From Cyanoderma ruficeps (Eukaryota; Chordata; Aves; Passeriformes; Timaliidae), in assembly GCA_008694505.1 (NCBI GenBank), contig VZDJ01004378.1, positions 4,695,014 to 4,759,013 of the forward strand: a stretch of 64,000 bases of DNA, read 5' to 3'. The position numbers and the translations under genes were made by a program. Positions 36,956-50,000 of this stretch are shown here, piece after piece. Under the pieces are notes generated by a model that saw only the letters and a list, made by a program, of their open reading frames with translations, was not told the DNA's origin and searched no databases. Within the stretch, counting starts at the first letter, position 1. Every line of letters begins with the position of its first letter.

Positions 36956-37591
36956 TGCGGTGGTCCGGTGTGTGTCGGGCCCCCTGTCCCGCGTTGCCTG
37001 GCCAGCCCTGACACCGGCCGCAGTGAAGGTTCAGTTCCATATCCTGAGATCCTTCCCTGATCCTGTGGGGCCTTGCTGCAGTGGCAGCGTGAGCAGGGAC
37101 GAGGAATAAAGGAAGGACTCTGATGGGGAACTTCTGCTGGAGTTTATTGAGGCCCACACCGGGACCATGTGTCCCCCAGAGTGTCTGCCCATGAGAGCGC
37201 AGATCTCCTTCATGTAACACCTTAAGGATGGGGGTGGAGAAAGGGGGAAGGGCACAGTGGGGAACCAGTCAGGGGTATGGAGGGGGTGACCCTGGACATA
37301 AATGACAATCAATATAACAAATCAATAATGCGAGGGAGGGAACTCCTTGGATCCTGGCCGATCATTCAATGCTCTCCCTGGAACTTTCCAGACACAGGGT
37401 GAGGCCCCAAAGTGACTGACAGGATTCAGGGGTTCCTTAACTGATGACTGACACATAACTATAACTCGAGGGAAACCATGAAGGGTTAAACATGGAGTAC
37501 ATGGAACAAACCATTACAACTTATAAAAACTATAAAAGCAAGGAATAAATACGTACAGAAAACTGATAAAACCAGAAAACACACCACTACA
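36956..37591 (-). mobile_element. Solo LTR, about 636 bp, with 6-bp target-site duplication
   Basis: On the - strand it begins TGTAGTGGTGTG at 37591 and ends at 36956 with a related inverted end (TGCGGTGGTCCG read on +). Both sides carry the same hexamer TGTTAA, at 36950-36955 and 37592-37597, a perfect target-site duplication. A - strand AATAAA near 37141-37146 fits the middle of an LTR in that orientation. No internal retroviral genes remain. A 6-bp duplication is typical of ERVK-type (betaretrovirus-like) integrations. It sits just past the FAM3C 3' end and points back at it. Confidence 0.85.
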
Positions 37592-37597
37592 TGTTAA

Positions 37598-40117
37598 AAT
37601 CATGTATTTTTTCATTGAAGTAAAATCCCCTTTTATAATCAGTTTGAAAATCTATTTCATTACTTAAGGCTGTAGTGAAAAACTGATTGTATAATTCCTG
37701 GAATTTTCACAGAAATACAGTTCTGTTTGTTATATGCCAGTATTGGCTATGCTGCTATCCAGAATAATACCAAAGTAATTTTGAAGTTACTCAGCAGGGT
37801 TTTAAGAGGAAGAAACCCTATTTGGCTGCATTAGTAGTTTTCCTGGACTACACTTGTCTTCATTCTCTTGGCTTTGAACACCAATGAACATTACATCTTT
37901 CTTCACATTAAAAAGTTCAAATTTCCTCTACAAAATTAAATGGAGAAAGTGTGCCTTTATTAGCAATCCAAGCTGAGTAAATATATCATTATTCTCTTAA
38001 CCCCCTTAAAGTTGTACCTGCAATAAACCTTTTAAACAATGAATTTTAAAACATTAAAATTACATCTTAAGTAATCTGATTCCTAAAATTTTGATGGAAA
38101 TCTTCCTCTTACTCTCTGTGTCCTCACAGCTATAGGGTATCATATTTAATAAGGCTTGCCAAATATTTAAAAGTTGCACTGGAGTGGCCACACAAATGGG
38201 GTCTCCCTGCTTTTCTCCATCCTTATGCTCTGCTGACTTGCTGCAAGATCTGGTCCTGCCCTCTCTGCCTTGAGTTACAGTATCCTGCTGCTGAGATGAA
38301 CCCTGAATCTTATCAGAGACGCTTTCTGGTAATCTATCTGCATTTCATTTGAGTTGCCAAGCACAAAGATGACTATTCTGGCCTCTCTCCAGCTGGGGGT
38401 AGGAGATCAGTAGCAAAGACCAAAGTACAGGTGCATGGATACCTGTCTGTGACAGAGCTCCAGGATCCATATTTTCCTATACACAGTGATGGGAACATTT
38501 GTAGCATCTTGCAGACTTGTTGAGAACAGAGCAGCAAGGGAAGGGAAGAGAAAGGTTGCTAGCTATGTCTATCTGAAAAAATAGAGCTGTGAGAAGAGAG
38601 GGGGAAGAACATAAGAAGGTTTCAACTTAATTTGCCAAGGAATACCTAGGTGGGATCAAGGCACCTGAAGATGACTTCAATGTAAACCACAGCTCTCAAC
38701 TGCTTTACTAGTGGTGCTTTATATGGATTAATAGGAGTCCTAAGAAATAACCTGAAGGGGCTCACTGCCTTGATACACCCTCTGGACCTTCCCTAATGTC
38801 TTTCATGGTCCAACTTTCCCCTCTGGAAAAAGCAGACCCTTTTACAGCCTTAGTTTCCTGATTGCCAGTTTGGAAAAAGCGCTGTTTTGCTCAGTATGTT
38901 TTGCTTTCCAGGTGCCTTACTGTGGCACTTAGTTGCCTCAAACATTGAACTGACTGCTAAATGCTTGATGTGTATGTAATGTCTCCTGAACTGTTTGGGT
39001 TTTCTGCAGTCTGAGTGTTTTTCAAGAATAAGTGTATTAATAAAGTAAGAGGCCAGGTGGGTAATTTCAGAAGGGGAAATAATACGGCCACCATTAATGC
39101 TGACTGACTTTCCTGTGTAAGGATGGGAAGGGCTGCAGTGCCTCCCTTACTGGCTTGGGTCATGGCTAAGCAAAGGCCTAGCCTTAATACAAGGGCCTGT
39201 TAAAGAAACTTGAAGAAACCTGTAAGGCTAGATGGGAACTTTGGGGCTGAAGCAGGAAAGTGTGAGAACAGCTCTTGATCTGTTCAGTGATATCATGGGG
39301 TGTCAGTGGCTCCTGATGCTGTACAAGGGATACAAGGGACCCTGCTTCTCACCCTCTGAGCAGCAGCCAAAAGGGCACTAACACCTGAGCTTCTGCCACA
39401 TCCTGCTCCTGCCTCCCTGGAGGGTGAGAAAGTGAAGAATGGCAAGAGAGAGCATGCTCTGCTTGAGATGCTTCTTTGCATTTCTGATAACGTTAAAGCC
39501 ACTTTTTGTTCCTCCTTGCTGCCTCTGTAGTTATCCCTTTCAACCTTACAAAGATCTAAGGTGTCCTTCATAGACCCAGGTTAAAACAGATGCCCCAGAT
39601 ATCTATCACTTCCTGTCTTCACTGCCCATCTAGGTGAGTTGGCTCATGTGCTGTCCAAATCTTCTTAGCTGAAAATTAACAATTTTTAGCAAGTTAAAAA
39701 TTGATGACCCTCCACTTAGGTATCTTTTTACATTCTTCCTTGTCCTATGTTCTATCCAGAACACGCAAACCTGTTCCTTTAATCTTGTATTTCAGTTGCT
39801 ACAGTCTCTACATCTGTAATCACCTGTTGTCTCAGAAAGGTCTGTTCATTTCTTACGGTGTTGTCCATAGCGTGATATAGCTACAGGTTCATGCAAAAAC
39901 ATGAAAAAAGGCACTTCAAACTGAGGAGTAATCATGTCCCCTCCTTGAGCCTGATGGATGGCAGTGGAAGAGAGTGCTATCTTCTGTGGAACATAGCTTG
40001 CACCTGTTTTTTCCTGCCAAATGCTACAGGAATCTTATCTAATTATCCTTTTCAGACCTAAGTGTTTCAGCATTGTTTTTATCAGTACAGCCTCAAGTTC
40101 CCAGGTCTTGGCAGCTG
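37598..40117. other. Intergenic DNA between the two solo LTRs
   Basis: About 2.5 kb, mostly AT-rich with more GC from about 39.2 to 39.6 kb. The open frames at 38957-39163 and 39293-39571 have no recognisable family features. No exon or RNA gene seen. Confidence 0.5.
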
Positions 40118-40123
40118 AATCAT

Positions 40124-40838
40124 TGTCGAAGTCCAGACATCCCTCTGAGTGCCCTGGATGGTCACAGACCTCGGCAGAGGGGTCTGAGACCCGAGAAAGA
40201 GGGTTTGAGACCTGGACAGAGGGGTCTGTCCAGGGGGTCTGCCCAGCACAGAGCCCAGGAGGACACAGGCTTTGATTTCAGTCCACGAGAAAAACTTCCA
40301 ACACAGAGAAGAATTACAAGTCACAAATGTGTAACAGACAGTAGTGTAGTTTATCACCGGGTGGAAAATTTTGTAGTTTTGGGTTCTTAGAATGGGGAAC
40401 AAGATGGAGGATTTAGGGTGGTACCCTGGGTTCTTCTTGTTCTCCCTTGGCATCCATTTTTTGCAGTGACGGTGGCACAAAGAAGTTTGAGGAGATTGGG
40501 TCAGAGTAGAGATGACCCCTTTAGTATAGGTAATAGGCATTGGCACAGAATTGTAAATAATAAGTATGTAATTATCTGTATAAGAGGTAGCGACCTCCCA
40601 TCCCAGGGGGAGTCATCCTGTGCCTGAGCTGCTGTCAACATCTTGGCTGGGCACAGAGAAAAACTTGAAAGATAACAATTAATAAACATGCGAGAAACCA
40701 AGAAACAAGACCTCGAAGACTCCATTTCATTCTCGCATTTGGCTCAAAGCCTTCAGACGGCAGAGGGCAAAAAAGACCCACCAGAACCACCACCAGAACT
40801 ACCACCTAAATCTCGGGTGAGAGTAACCAAACCCGAGA
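40124..40838 (+). mobile_element. Solo LTR, about 715 bp, with 6-bp target-site duplication
   Basis: The element starts TGTCGAAG and ends CCCGAGA. It is flanked by the identical hexamer AATCAT at 40118-40123 and 40839-40844. The expected end would be CGACA, so one base appears changed (CGAGA). A TATAAG at 40579-40584 and AATAAA at 40681-40686 are spaced as promoter and poly(A) signal of an LTR in the + direction. The left part has imperfect internal repeats around CAGAGGGGTCTG. No retroviral coding frame is left. Confidence 0.75.
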
Positions 40839-40844
40839 AATCAT

Positions 40845-43561
40845 CCCATTGAAAAACTTGGTGGATGTCTTGATTTCTGACTTTTATATATTAGTTCTCA
40901 TAGATGCCTCAAAAAGACCTAACCCACCACATAGATAACTACACCTTGTGTTAAGTTTTGTAGTATATTAGTTAATAAAATGAACATCATCTATTTATTA
41001 TCATTTGAAGTATGCAGATATGAAAACTTTGTTTCAGGGCATTAGAATACATATGGAGAGAAGAGCACTGTAATAATCCAACCACATTGTCTATTATGTA
41101 AAATGCATGGAAATCACTCACTCCATCTTCTGGGAAGATTCTGATCCCTGGAGGCAGCTAAAGCAGCTACTTAATTCTCTTTCTCTTGCTGATCTTGCAA
41201 ACAACTAAAAAAAAAAACCCAAATCAACAAACTACTGAGCTCAAATGATATTTCAAGGTTATTTAAGTGGTCAAAATTGTATTATCCCAAGTATGGTCTC
41301 ATCAGAGAGTATGATACTGTTCTGTCTGGACTTAGTGCTCTTTGGTCCTCTCACTTCCATGCTGCCAGTCAGTCCTGTGGCACAGCCTGAGGAACCTGTG
41401 GGTTTATTTTCACTGCTGAAACAACCTGGGGTCACAACTACTCTCTCCAGGGTCTTCCACCATGATATGTCCTCCCTGTCCAAGTTTTCACAGAGAAGGT
41501 GTTGAAACCTCCTGTAGCAGTGCCTTACTGGCATGCTGAGCACCCTTCCCACAGAGAGCAGATTTTGTGGTCCCAAGACAATAATTTAGTCAGGCCAATG
41601 GAGATAGACTGGCCAAATGTTGAGTAATGGTCCAAACTGCAGATAATGGACTTCACTGTTGCTGAACTGATGTTCCTAAGATGATCCACATAAGGCAGTG
41701 AAATACCACAACATAGAAAATTTGTTTCCTTCCTCCTGACCTACACATCCAATAAAGAGTGACAGTTCAGAATCTGGTCACCATCTTTCCTGGGAAAATA
41801 ACTGACAATCAGGAAATTAATTCTTCAAAGTAACTTTGAAAGCCTCAGCCAAACTGACCCAAGTTTCTAGAAACTGGCTGTTAGTATGGAAGAAGTTAAG
41901 AGATTGCAAACCCTTCCAAGTTCCCTTGATTTCAGTGGGAGTACTTGCTGCTGAAGCTGGGATTTCGGTGTTTGTAAAATGCATTTAAGAGAATAGTAAA
42001 AAAGAAGGTATGCAGTTTAATACTAATTAACTGACCATTAAGAAAATCATAGTAAGTGTTTCTCACCAGTGTGTATGAACTGCAATAGTTATAACAACCC
42101 TGATGATCAAAACCCCTAACATTTAAGCAGTTCTCTGACTAATTTCTCCCAGCACATGCAAATAAAAATCAATTAAAAGCTACTACAATATTAACAAACA
42201 TCTAACCAACAGATCTCAAGGGGTGTAATCTTATCACATTAGTTTTGGAAACCTTTTACATAACTTGCATAATTTAAATATTTACAAAATATAAACTTTC
42301 TTGTCTTATCAAAAATAGTTCTTTGCACAATTAAACAACAGTAATCCTTTCACATGATGCTTTTTAAGCCAGGCATTAAATCACCGCATGACAATAAACA
42401 ACATTTTACAGATGTAAAATAAAATTAAGCCAACATATGGAGACAGAGAAAATGTTATCATTAAGAGTTTAAATATTTTAGTGTTGTGAGCCAATCCATA
42501 AATTACATTGTGCATTGAATTTACTGAGGATGCAACCTAATGAAAAATTCTGGCTGCTGATTCTATATAGAAATATGTTTTTAAAAACCCTTTGTTTTAT
42601 GGCAGATTTCTTTGGGCTAAATCTCACATGGTTAATTTTATAGTGATGGTGAAATACCAGTGAGATGGTTGAATGTAGCAGGTTATTGCATAGAATTCAA
42701 GAGTGGGGTGACAACCAGCTGACTCGCAAAATGTGTGCTCAGATACTCAGGAAATTCCTGCAGAGGTTTTTATTTCCTTCAAATATCAAACTGTATTTCT
42801 GTCCCTTCTCAGACCTGTCCCTTGTGTGTTTGAAGGAAACCTGTTAAAAATGCTGAGGTTGCTATTTGGTACCCCATTCACATTCACCATGCTGTGCTCC
42901 AGCCCCTCTCCCCTGGGCACAGCTTGAACCTCCTTTTCCAGGCAGACACTGCTGAGCTCTCTGCAGTCACACACATTCCTCACTTCCTGACACTTTTCTG
43001 CACATTATGCAGAAGGCATTTTTATGAACGTCTGCAAAGCAAATGCTTCATGGTCAACAGCTGAACCCTTTCCCTATCTTTGTGGGTTTTTCTGAAGTCT
43101 GCAAAAATGAACTACCTAGTGGATCCATCTAGTCCCAGTTTTAAAAGCACAGACATAAGGACTATATCTAACGTCTCTTACAAACTCTCTCAACTCTTCA
43201 TTTTCTGGCTAATGACATCTTGAGATTTGTCCACTGTACCTACCCACCACATGGATCTTCAGGACATTGTGTCTATTAGAGACTTGAAAAGTTTAGCATC
43301 TGTCCCTGCTCATGGAGTAACACCTTCAAATGCGTCATCAGGAGTCCTTTTTGCTGTTTAATCTGTTCCTGCATGGCAGCCTGCTGTTTACTCAGCTGTC
43401 ATTTCAGTCCAGGCGTGCTTGGGCTACCCATTGTCTGGCAGTACCTGCTCCCTGAGGCCGATCCCTCTGAAATCCCACAGGGTAGCAGTGACTGCTGCCC
43501 CTGCGGCAGCTGTGTGCACCCCACAGGGTGGACGGTTTGGCCACGTTTCCTGCTCTCCCTC
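40845..43561. other. Intergenic DNA and probable WNT16 3' UTR
   Basis: AT-rich. The part nearest 43561 should be the WNT16 3' UTR, read on the - strand; a - strand AATAAA lies at 42769-42774. The 42.05-42.45 kb part is rich in homeodomain and octamer-like words (for example ATGCAAAT) and may be a conserved non-coding element, which cannot be judged without alignment. No coding exon recognised. Confidence 0.45.
42769..42774 (-). terminator. WNT16: Candidate poly(A) signal of WNT16
   Basis: AATAAA on the - strand, about 0.79 kb after the WNT16 stop. Chosen as the first canonical hexamer downstream of the stop; other signals further left cannot be excluded. Confidence 0.35.
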
Positions 43562-44026
43562 TTACTTGCAGGTGTGCACGTCGGTCATGGTCTCGCACCT
43601 CCTGCAGCGCACGTAGCAGCACCAGACAAACTTGCACTCGCACCTCTCGACGTGCCTGACCACGTGTGTGTTGTACCCGCGCCCGCAGCACAGCAGGTTG
43701 CAGCCCTCAGGGCCCTGTGATGTGCGGTTACATTCCCTCCCCTGAGTGCCGGGGATACCCAGTTTTTGGTCTTCAACGCAGTAATTGGGTGATTTGTTTA
43801 CGTACAGCAGGTCCTCTTTCCCAATTGGGATTTTTCTCTGGCTTTTCTCTTTCCTGCGTAGCTTTTTTTTCAGTCTGTCTGATATTTGTATGCTGTTTTC
43901 ATACTTATCCTTTAAAAACCGGCCAATCTTTTCAAAGGATGACATGGTTTTCCAACAAGTTTTCACAGCACAGGACCCAGAAACACCATGACAACGGCAG
44001 TCCACAGACATCAGCTTTGCTACAGC
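43562..44026 (-). CDS. WNT16: WNT16 exon 4, C-terminal half
   Basis: Acceptor CCCTTTGCTTTCAG; the exon starts in phase 0 with [14 protein letters not shown] and runs 154 codons to a TAA at 43564-43562. It carries the [16 protein letters not shown] block, whose first serine after HGV (residue 223) is the family acylation site. It also has an NRT glycosylation site and the cysteine-rich C-terminal domain ending [14 protein letters not shown]. Sixteen of the 24 cysteines are here. Confidence 0.97.
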   Translation of the reverse strand, partial: AVAKLMSVDCRCHGVSGSCAVKTCWKTMSSFEKIGRFLKDKYENSIQISDRLKKKLRRKEKSQRKIPIGKEDLLYVNKSPNYCVEDQKLGIPGTQGRECNRTSQGPEGCNLLCCGRGYNTHVVRHVERCECKFVWCCYVRCRRCETMTDVHTCK

Positions 44027-47000
44027 CTGAAAGCAAAGGGAGAACAACATTTGGATGTGGTCTTTCATTCATCAGGAATGCAGCCTGACATCAGTAACAC
44101 AGAGGTCTCAAAGTATTTAATATTACAGCTGCCACTGCCATTTCCTTAACAGGGAAGTCAGAGCACATGTTAGGAACCAGGTTTCCAGTCCCGGACCCCC
44201 ACTAGGAGAGGCATGATCTTCAGACGTGCTCTTCATTTGCAGTTTGCAATGGGCATAATGTAGCAATACTGATCACAACAATGAAAGCTGTGATTTCTGG
44301 ATGGCCTTTCATTCTGGAGGATCCTAAATACCTGAATGACATGTCCTGCGTTGCTCCTCCCTCTGCTGGAATGCAAAAGGCTCTCATGGGTGAAAGGGTC
44401 CAGTGGGGAATAGCAGAAGGGCAAAGCAAGGACAGGGCAGGTCATGGCACCTTTCCTATGCTGGAAGACACTTACTGGGTAATTAAGTGCCCAGTTATGT
44501 TGCCTTTTAAAGGTACTTTACGGCTACCATGAAGATCACTAAACATTCACAACCTTCTTTGTAACTAAGGCCACAGAAATGGCTGAAGTCACACAACAGT
44601 GCCTGGGCAACCCGTGTGGCTCAGTGCCCAAAGCAGCACAGGAGGAGGCACCCCAGGGCAAACTGCTGGAAGAACAGCAGGATGAAGACATCTCTGAGCT
44701 TCACAGAAAGTGGGTCAAAAGGCTCACCATGGCTTAGAAGAGGTGTCTTTGGGTCTGGTATTCTGTAGTAAATCTCAGGTGCTTCTCACTTACAGTCTTC
44801 TTTTAATTTACACACAACAAGTTCTAGTACGTGTTTCTAGTGTTTCCAGTTTCATAATGGCTCTCTTCAACACAATTAGATAGTTGCATTCATATTACAT
44901 TTATAACTGTCAATGTTTTAGCAAGGTTTCCACAGTTATTGACAACACCTAAATACCCTTAGATGAGTTACTTTCCCATGCCCGTGCAGAAGCAAGGGCT
45001 GGGCTGAACAGTAACTGTCTGACCAACAATGGGAATCTGAAGCCTGTATTAAGCTTTTTGTAGCACACAAAAATTTTGGCTCAGTTTATAGGATATCAAG
45101 CCTCAAATAACTGGAATTTGTAAAAGAGCAGTAACCTCCTTTATCTCATCTTTATCTTGAGACTGACTCAAACACTCAGGAGACAATCAATACAATACTC
45201 CCTTCTCTAACATCTAATAGTCATAGTATGAAATCATACAATTATTCTTGTGACAACCCTCACATTAGAGTTTGAAAAAGGCACTGAAGAATCACACATG
45301 CATTGAAGAATCATACACACATTGTATGTCATAATTTTTGATTTGTTTTACATTTACATTAACATACCTTCTGGAGCCTTCCTGTAGACTCATATGGGCC
45401 ATTGGTTAGTAGTGTGGAAAGCCCATGTTGCCATCTTCCATTTTACTAACCTTTCCCCCCATATTTAATTTCCACTATCAAAGCAATTGGGAAATTTAAC
45501 AGTAAGTGTCAATTTTAAATTAGCTCATAGTAAGTTTGTCTTGAAACTTCTCATGCATCAAGGCCAATGCATATTCAAATTAATCCTCTTTGGAGGAACC
45601 ACTTTTACCAAAACATGGGTAAAACAAAAAAACCCCAACATCCCAACTACGTGATGTGTATTAAATTTCATCCTAATCCTTTGCTTATCCCTTGGACTCC
45701 ACAGATACTAACTGCTGTCAGTCTATGTCTTTCTGAAACGGAATTAAAAAAAAAAAACAGAACAGAAATCTAACATCCTCCTCTGGTTTCCCCTGAGAAA
45801 GTAGTTTCATTTGTGCCAGATCCTAAGCCTTGATTTTGTAGTGAGACCTGAAATCCTACCGAGCCCCACTAGCCCTCTGCAGGACCAGAAAACAAGTCAA
45901 GTGCCAGACTCCATATTGGTAGCTCGGGCAGCACAAATGCCATCCTCAAAATTCCAAAACCAGTCAAGGCATAGGACAAATCAAATGAGCTATTTCTAAT
46001 CTATGTGCTAAACTGGGATGTTTCACCATGGTGACTGTGGTCACTGAAGTTTGAGATGAGTCCAGCATGGTTACTCCATTGGTTTCACTGGCCATTGAGG
46101 CCTCCTGGCACATTCTGCCCCAAAGGCATTGACACAATCTTGAGCTGACATCTGCATAAAACTCTACAAACATTTTAAAAAACACATGACCAAAGTATTT
46201 GCTTGGAGTCACAACCTTTGGTGAATAAACAGGAACGATTTGTAGGTGGAGGTTACTGTGGAAACCAAATATGCAAGACATTCACAAAAAACATTAGCAA
46301 GAAAGAGCAGGCATATGCCCTGACCTAAAACAGCCTCGAGACTTTGCAAACTAAACCCAGCAAAGAGATGCACCTGTGCAGGAGATGCTTCCATATGCTG
46401 TGGGCTGCTTTTGCAATTGGAGATTTTTCTGCATTACTGGAAGAAATAAGAATACTGCAACAAGCAAGCTCTCACCCATGAGCACACACAGACTCTTTTA
46501 GTGGCAAATCAGCTGCTAGTTAATACTGGTAGACACTTGCCATCTCTTCTACACAGATTAGTTTCTCTTTAATAGACAGACTTGACCTTGCTCATATCTC
46601 AAGAATCTGTCAATAATAAAATCACTGGGTAGTCAGAATATTAATCATTAAGATGTAAGAGTGATTGAGGCAGATGAGAATTTAAAATCCAAGGACAAAA
46701 AGTATGTCAGAAGACAGATGACCTAATGAAAATGTGAAGGAAAACAGAAACACAATATCGAAAGATACATTTTGCACACAACTTAAAAATAGAGAAGATT
46801 TAATAGCATTTTTCCAATTTTGAATAAGTTATTTTTGTCAAGTAACGAGAATTTTGAAGCAGTTTGAAATCATATTGTGCTACCAGATTTATAAGGTTAG
46901 AGATGTAATCCTTGTTTTTACTGCAGTACAATAAGGCACTTACTAAGGGCAGAAGGATCCAGAAATTGCCAGAGGAAGCTCTGGACATACCTGCTAGGTG

Positions 47001-50000
47001 CTAAGGGTGAGTTACTTCCATGTGGGCAAGTAGCCCAGCAGATGACACTCACAGTCTTTCTCTGAGGATGAATTAAACAAAAGTAGAGGGAGACAGTTTT
47101 GAAACAAGAGCAGGAACTGATGTTGAAGCCTTAGACTAATATCAAAATATAAAAATGCAGCATATATTAGCACTATACAGATGACCAGATGAATGCAAGA
47201 ACTACAAATGTGATTCAGTGTCTTGCTTTCCAGCTGCTAGAATGGGCACATTTTCAGCCTGGACTCCAATATACTTTACATTGCCAGCACAGGGAGGTCA
47301 CAGTTTGCTTTGCCTGATCACAGAACATGCTACTGCATCTCAGTCTGCCATGTGAACTTCAGTGAAAAGGTCCCATAATTGAACATATGGCAAAATTTAG
47401 GGATTGGGCGTCTTCTCCTGATATTGCAAGCAAACCTAAGATCGTGCCTACAGAGCCAACATGGCCTCATGGCTGTGGGACACAGCTGCAGCAGACACCT
47501 GTGCCTCAGCAGTGCTGCAGCAGACACCTGTGCCTCAGCAGTGCACAGAGACTGCAGAGGTACTGGGACCACGACTTCCAGACTGACTCCACAAACAGCG
47601 TTCCATTTCACATTTTAGATTCATATGGTAAATCTCTTCAGTTACTCATGAAATAGTGAGAGGATTCTCCCTATGAAACAAAATTCCATGGAGAGCTTCA
47701 GAGTACTGTTACATTGGATAGATGTGTTATTCTGAGCAACCTGGGACAGGCTTTCTTAGGTGGCTTATGGAAGTAACTGATAGCCTGTGAGAAATGATCA
47801 GTGTGGAACTGAGCTGGGTCCACAAGCATTGTGGTCAGCCACAAGCCCATCTGAGCAGTTCCTCCTGCCCCTATTGCCACTCAGCCTTGGTGGCACAATA
47901 TGCACAATAAAAATGCAGGGTTAAGTGATGAACAGGGATGAACACTGCTCTTTTTAAAAATTAAACCTGAGAGAAGGATCATTTTTAAACTGCCTTCTTT
48001 TCACTGATCCAGTGCAATTAACAGAGGGAGTAGCACAGGGTGGGAATCTGTGGCTACATCAGACAGATGGGGCAGAAGACAGAGGCTGATTTGCAGCAGA
48101 GTGTCAATGGAATCACAGTTTGCATACCCTCTAATGCCAGTTAATGCTTAACACCTCCAAGTTAAGCTTTCTGTTTGCAGGCCCTGTTCTTAGCTGTGAG
48201 ACAAGGACTGCCAGTACTTGTTTCGTCACAAGACACCTGTAATCAAATGTCCTAATTTCAGCCATTGGTAGAACTAATAAGATTATTCACGAAGATAAGC
48301 ACATGTCCTACCAGAGGTGCGTCACTTAGGAACAGTTCCAAACTGTTGGGGAGTCTCTTACCAATCCACAAGTATCACCAAAACCAAACTCTCTGATACG
48401 CCAGGTTTTTCAATGAGAGAACACAAGTCCCATACCAAATAAATTTCCACAAGTGGAAAAGTGAGAATTTTTCCAGCAGTAAAATAATACTAATACAATG
48501 ACACTCAACCCATAGTGCCTGACTCCCCACATCCTTTTGTGTAAGAGCAGAAGTGCCCAACTCACATACCCACATCTAAGTACACTGAAAATTGCCAACC
48601 TAAAAGATGCTGAATGTTTATCTTGTAGCAGAATAAGGATGCAATCTGAATATTCTGAGAGTCAGATTAGTGGACAACTCAAAAGACACACAGTTTTAAA
48701 ATTTTTATATGTTGGTATGATAACTATGAGTTGTGGAAGTGTAAAATAACATTTTGTTCTGAAATAGGAGAGAAACAAGGTAATTCTGCACATTCCAGTT
48801 CTGTTACTAACTCCAAAAAAACACAGAAGTATTGTCCCTGGAAGACTGCTCTTGCTAGACACCAAACCAGGAACATGATAGTGTTTATTACAAAAGGCCA
48901 TAAAAAATCAAAACATCCTTCTTATAAGCCCCAAAACATAAAGGCCAACATTTTCTAGCATCTCCTAGTTAAGATTTGAAAATACAAAAAGGGAGAGTTA
49001 TGCTAAACTTTACTTCAGATAATGTTGCTACTAGAAATCCCAAGTACCAACAATAAACATTCTTTTTCATTCTGGACAGTGATCAAAATATTTGCTTTAT
49101 CCTACAGTTTGCCATTAAATTACAAAATATTTATGCATGGAAGCTGACTATATATTTCTTCCTTAACTATCTCATTCTACAAACATGATAAACAACCCTT
49201 TGCTCTTTCCTTAAGGAAATAATAATTTAATCTTATGTTTCTCTTATTGACATCTCCTACTACAAGATAACAATCACCTTTCCTGGGAGTTGATTTAGCT
49301 GACTGGCTTCTAATTAAACTCATAGTAACTGATCTCAGCTTTTATTTAGGTTTAAAGTTTGCTTCATCTACCTCAGTTATGAAAACGGTCTTCGTCGCAG
49401 TACCGTGGAATCAGGAAATGGTTTGGGTTGGAAGGAACCTGAAAGGTTTTCTGCTTTTCCAACTACATAGCTTAAATGAAATAACACATATTACCTGTAA
49501 AAATTATTTCAATTTAAAGTAATTTTCAATTATACCACCATGGCCCTTATGATGGCTTACTATGGCTGTTCCTTGTCTATGGCAGATAGGAAACTTGATG
49601 ACACAGTAAAACTGACTGATGCTGCTTCCAGCTACAGGAAATTTCAGAGGCACAATGGAGCCCATCAATATGTGTAGTCAAACCCAGAGGTTTTCCCTTT
49701 TTTTTTTTTTTTTCATTTAGTTAAATCTGTCACTGAGCAGAACAGATTTAAAATATTATGGACCTAGAGAGAGACATTAAAAATAAAATCTCCAAGGTAA
49801 AACAGAAAAAGTACTTTTAAAGGAAAAATAAGAAAACAAATCTCTGCCATTCCAGATGTAAGATCTGGAAAGCACTAGATTACAGGTTCACATCTCCCTG
49901 TATAAGCTATTTCAGCACCCATTTTACATCCTCTGTAGGACAGGAAGGAGAATCCAATATTACACACCCAAACACACAGTTTTCCTCAGCAAGTTGGTTG

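Noticed and set aside
36950..37591. Placing the LTR boundary at TGTTAATG (36950)
   Set aside because: Starting at TGCGGTGG (36956) gives inverted ends that match the other side and leaves TGTTAA as a perfect duplication on both flanks.
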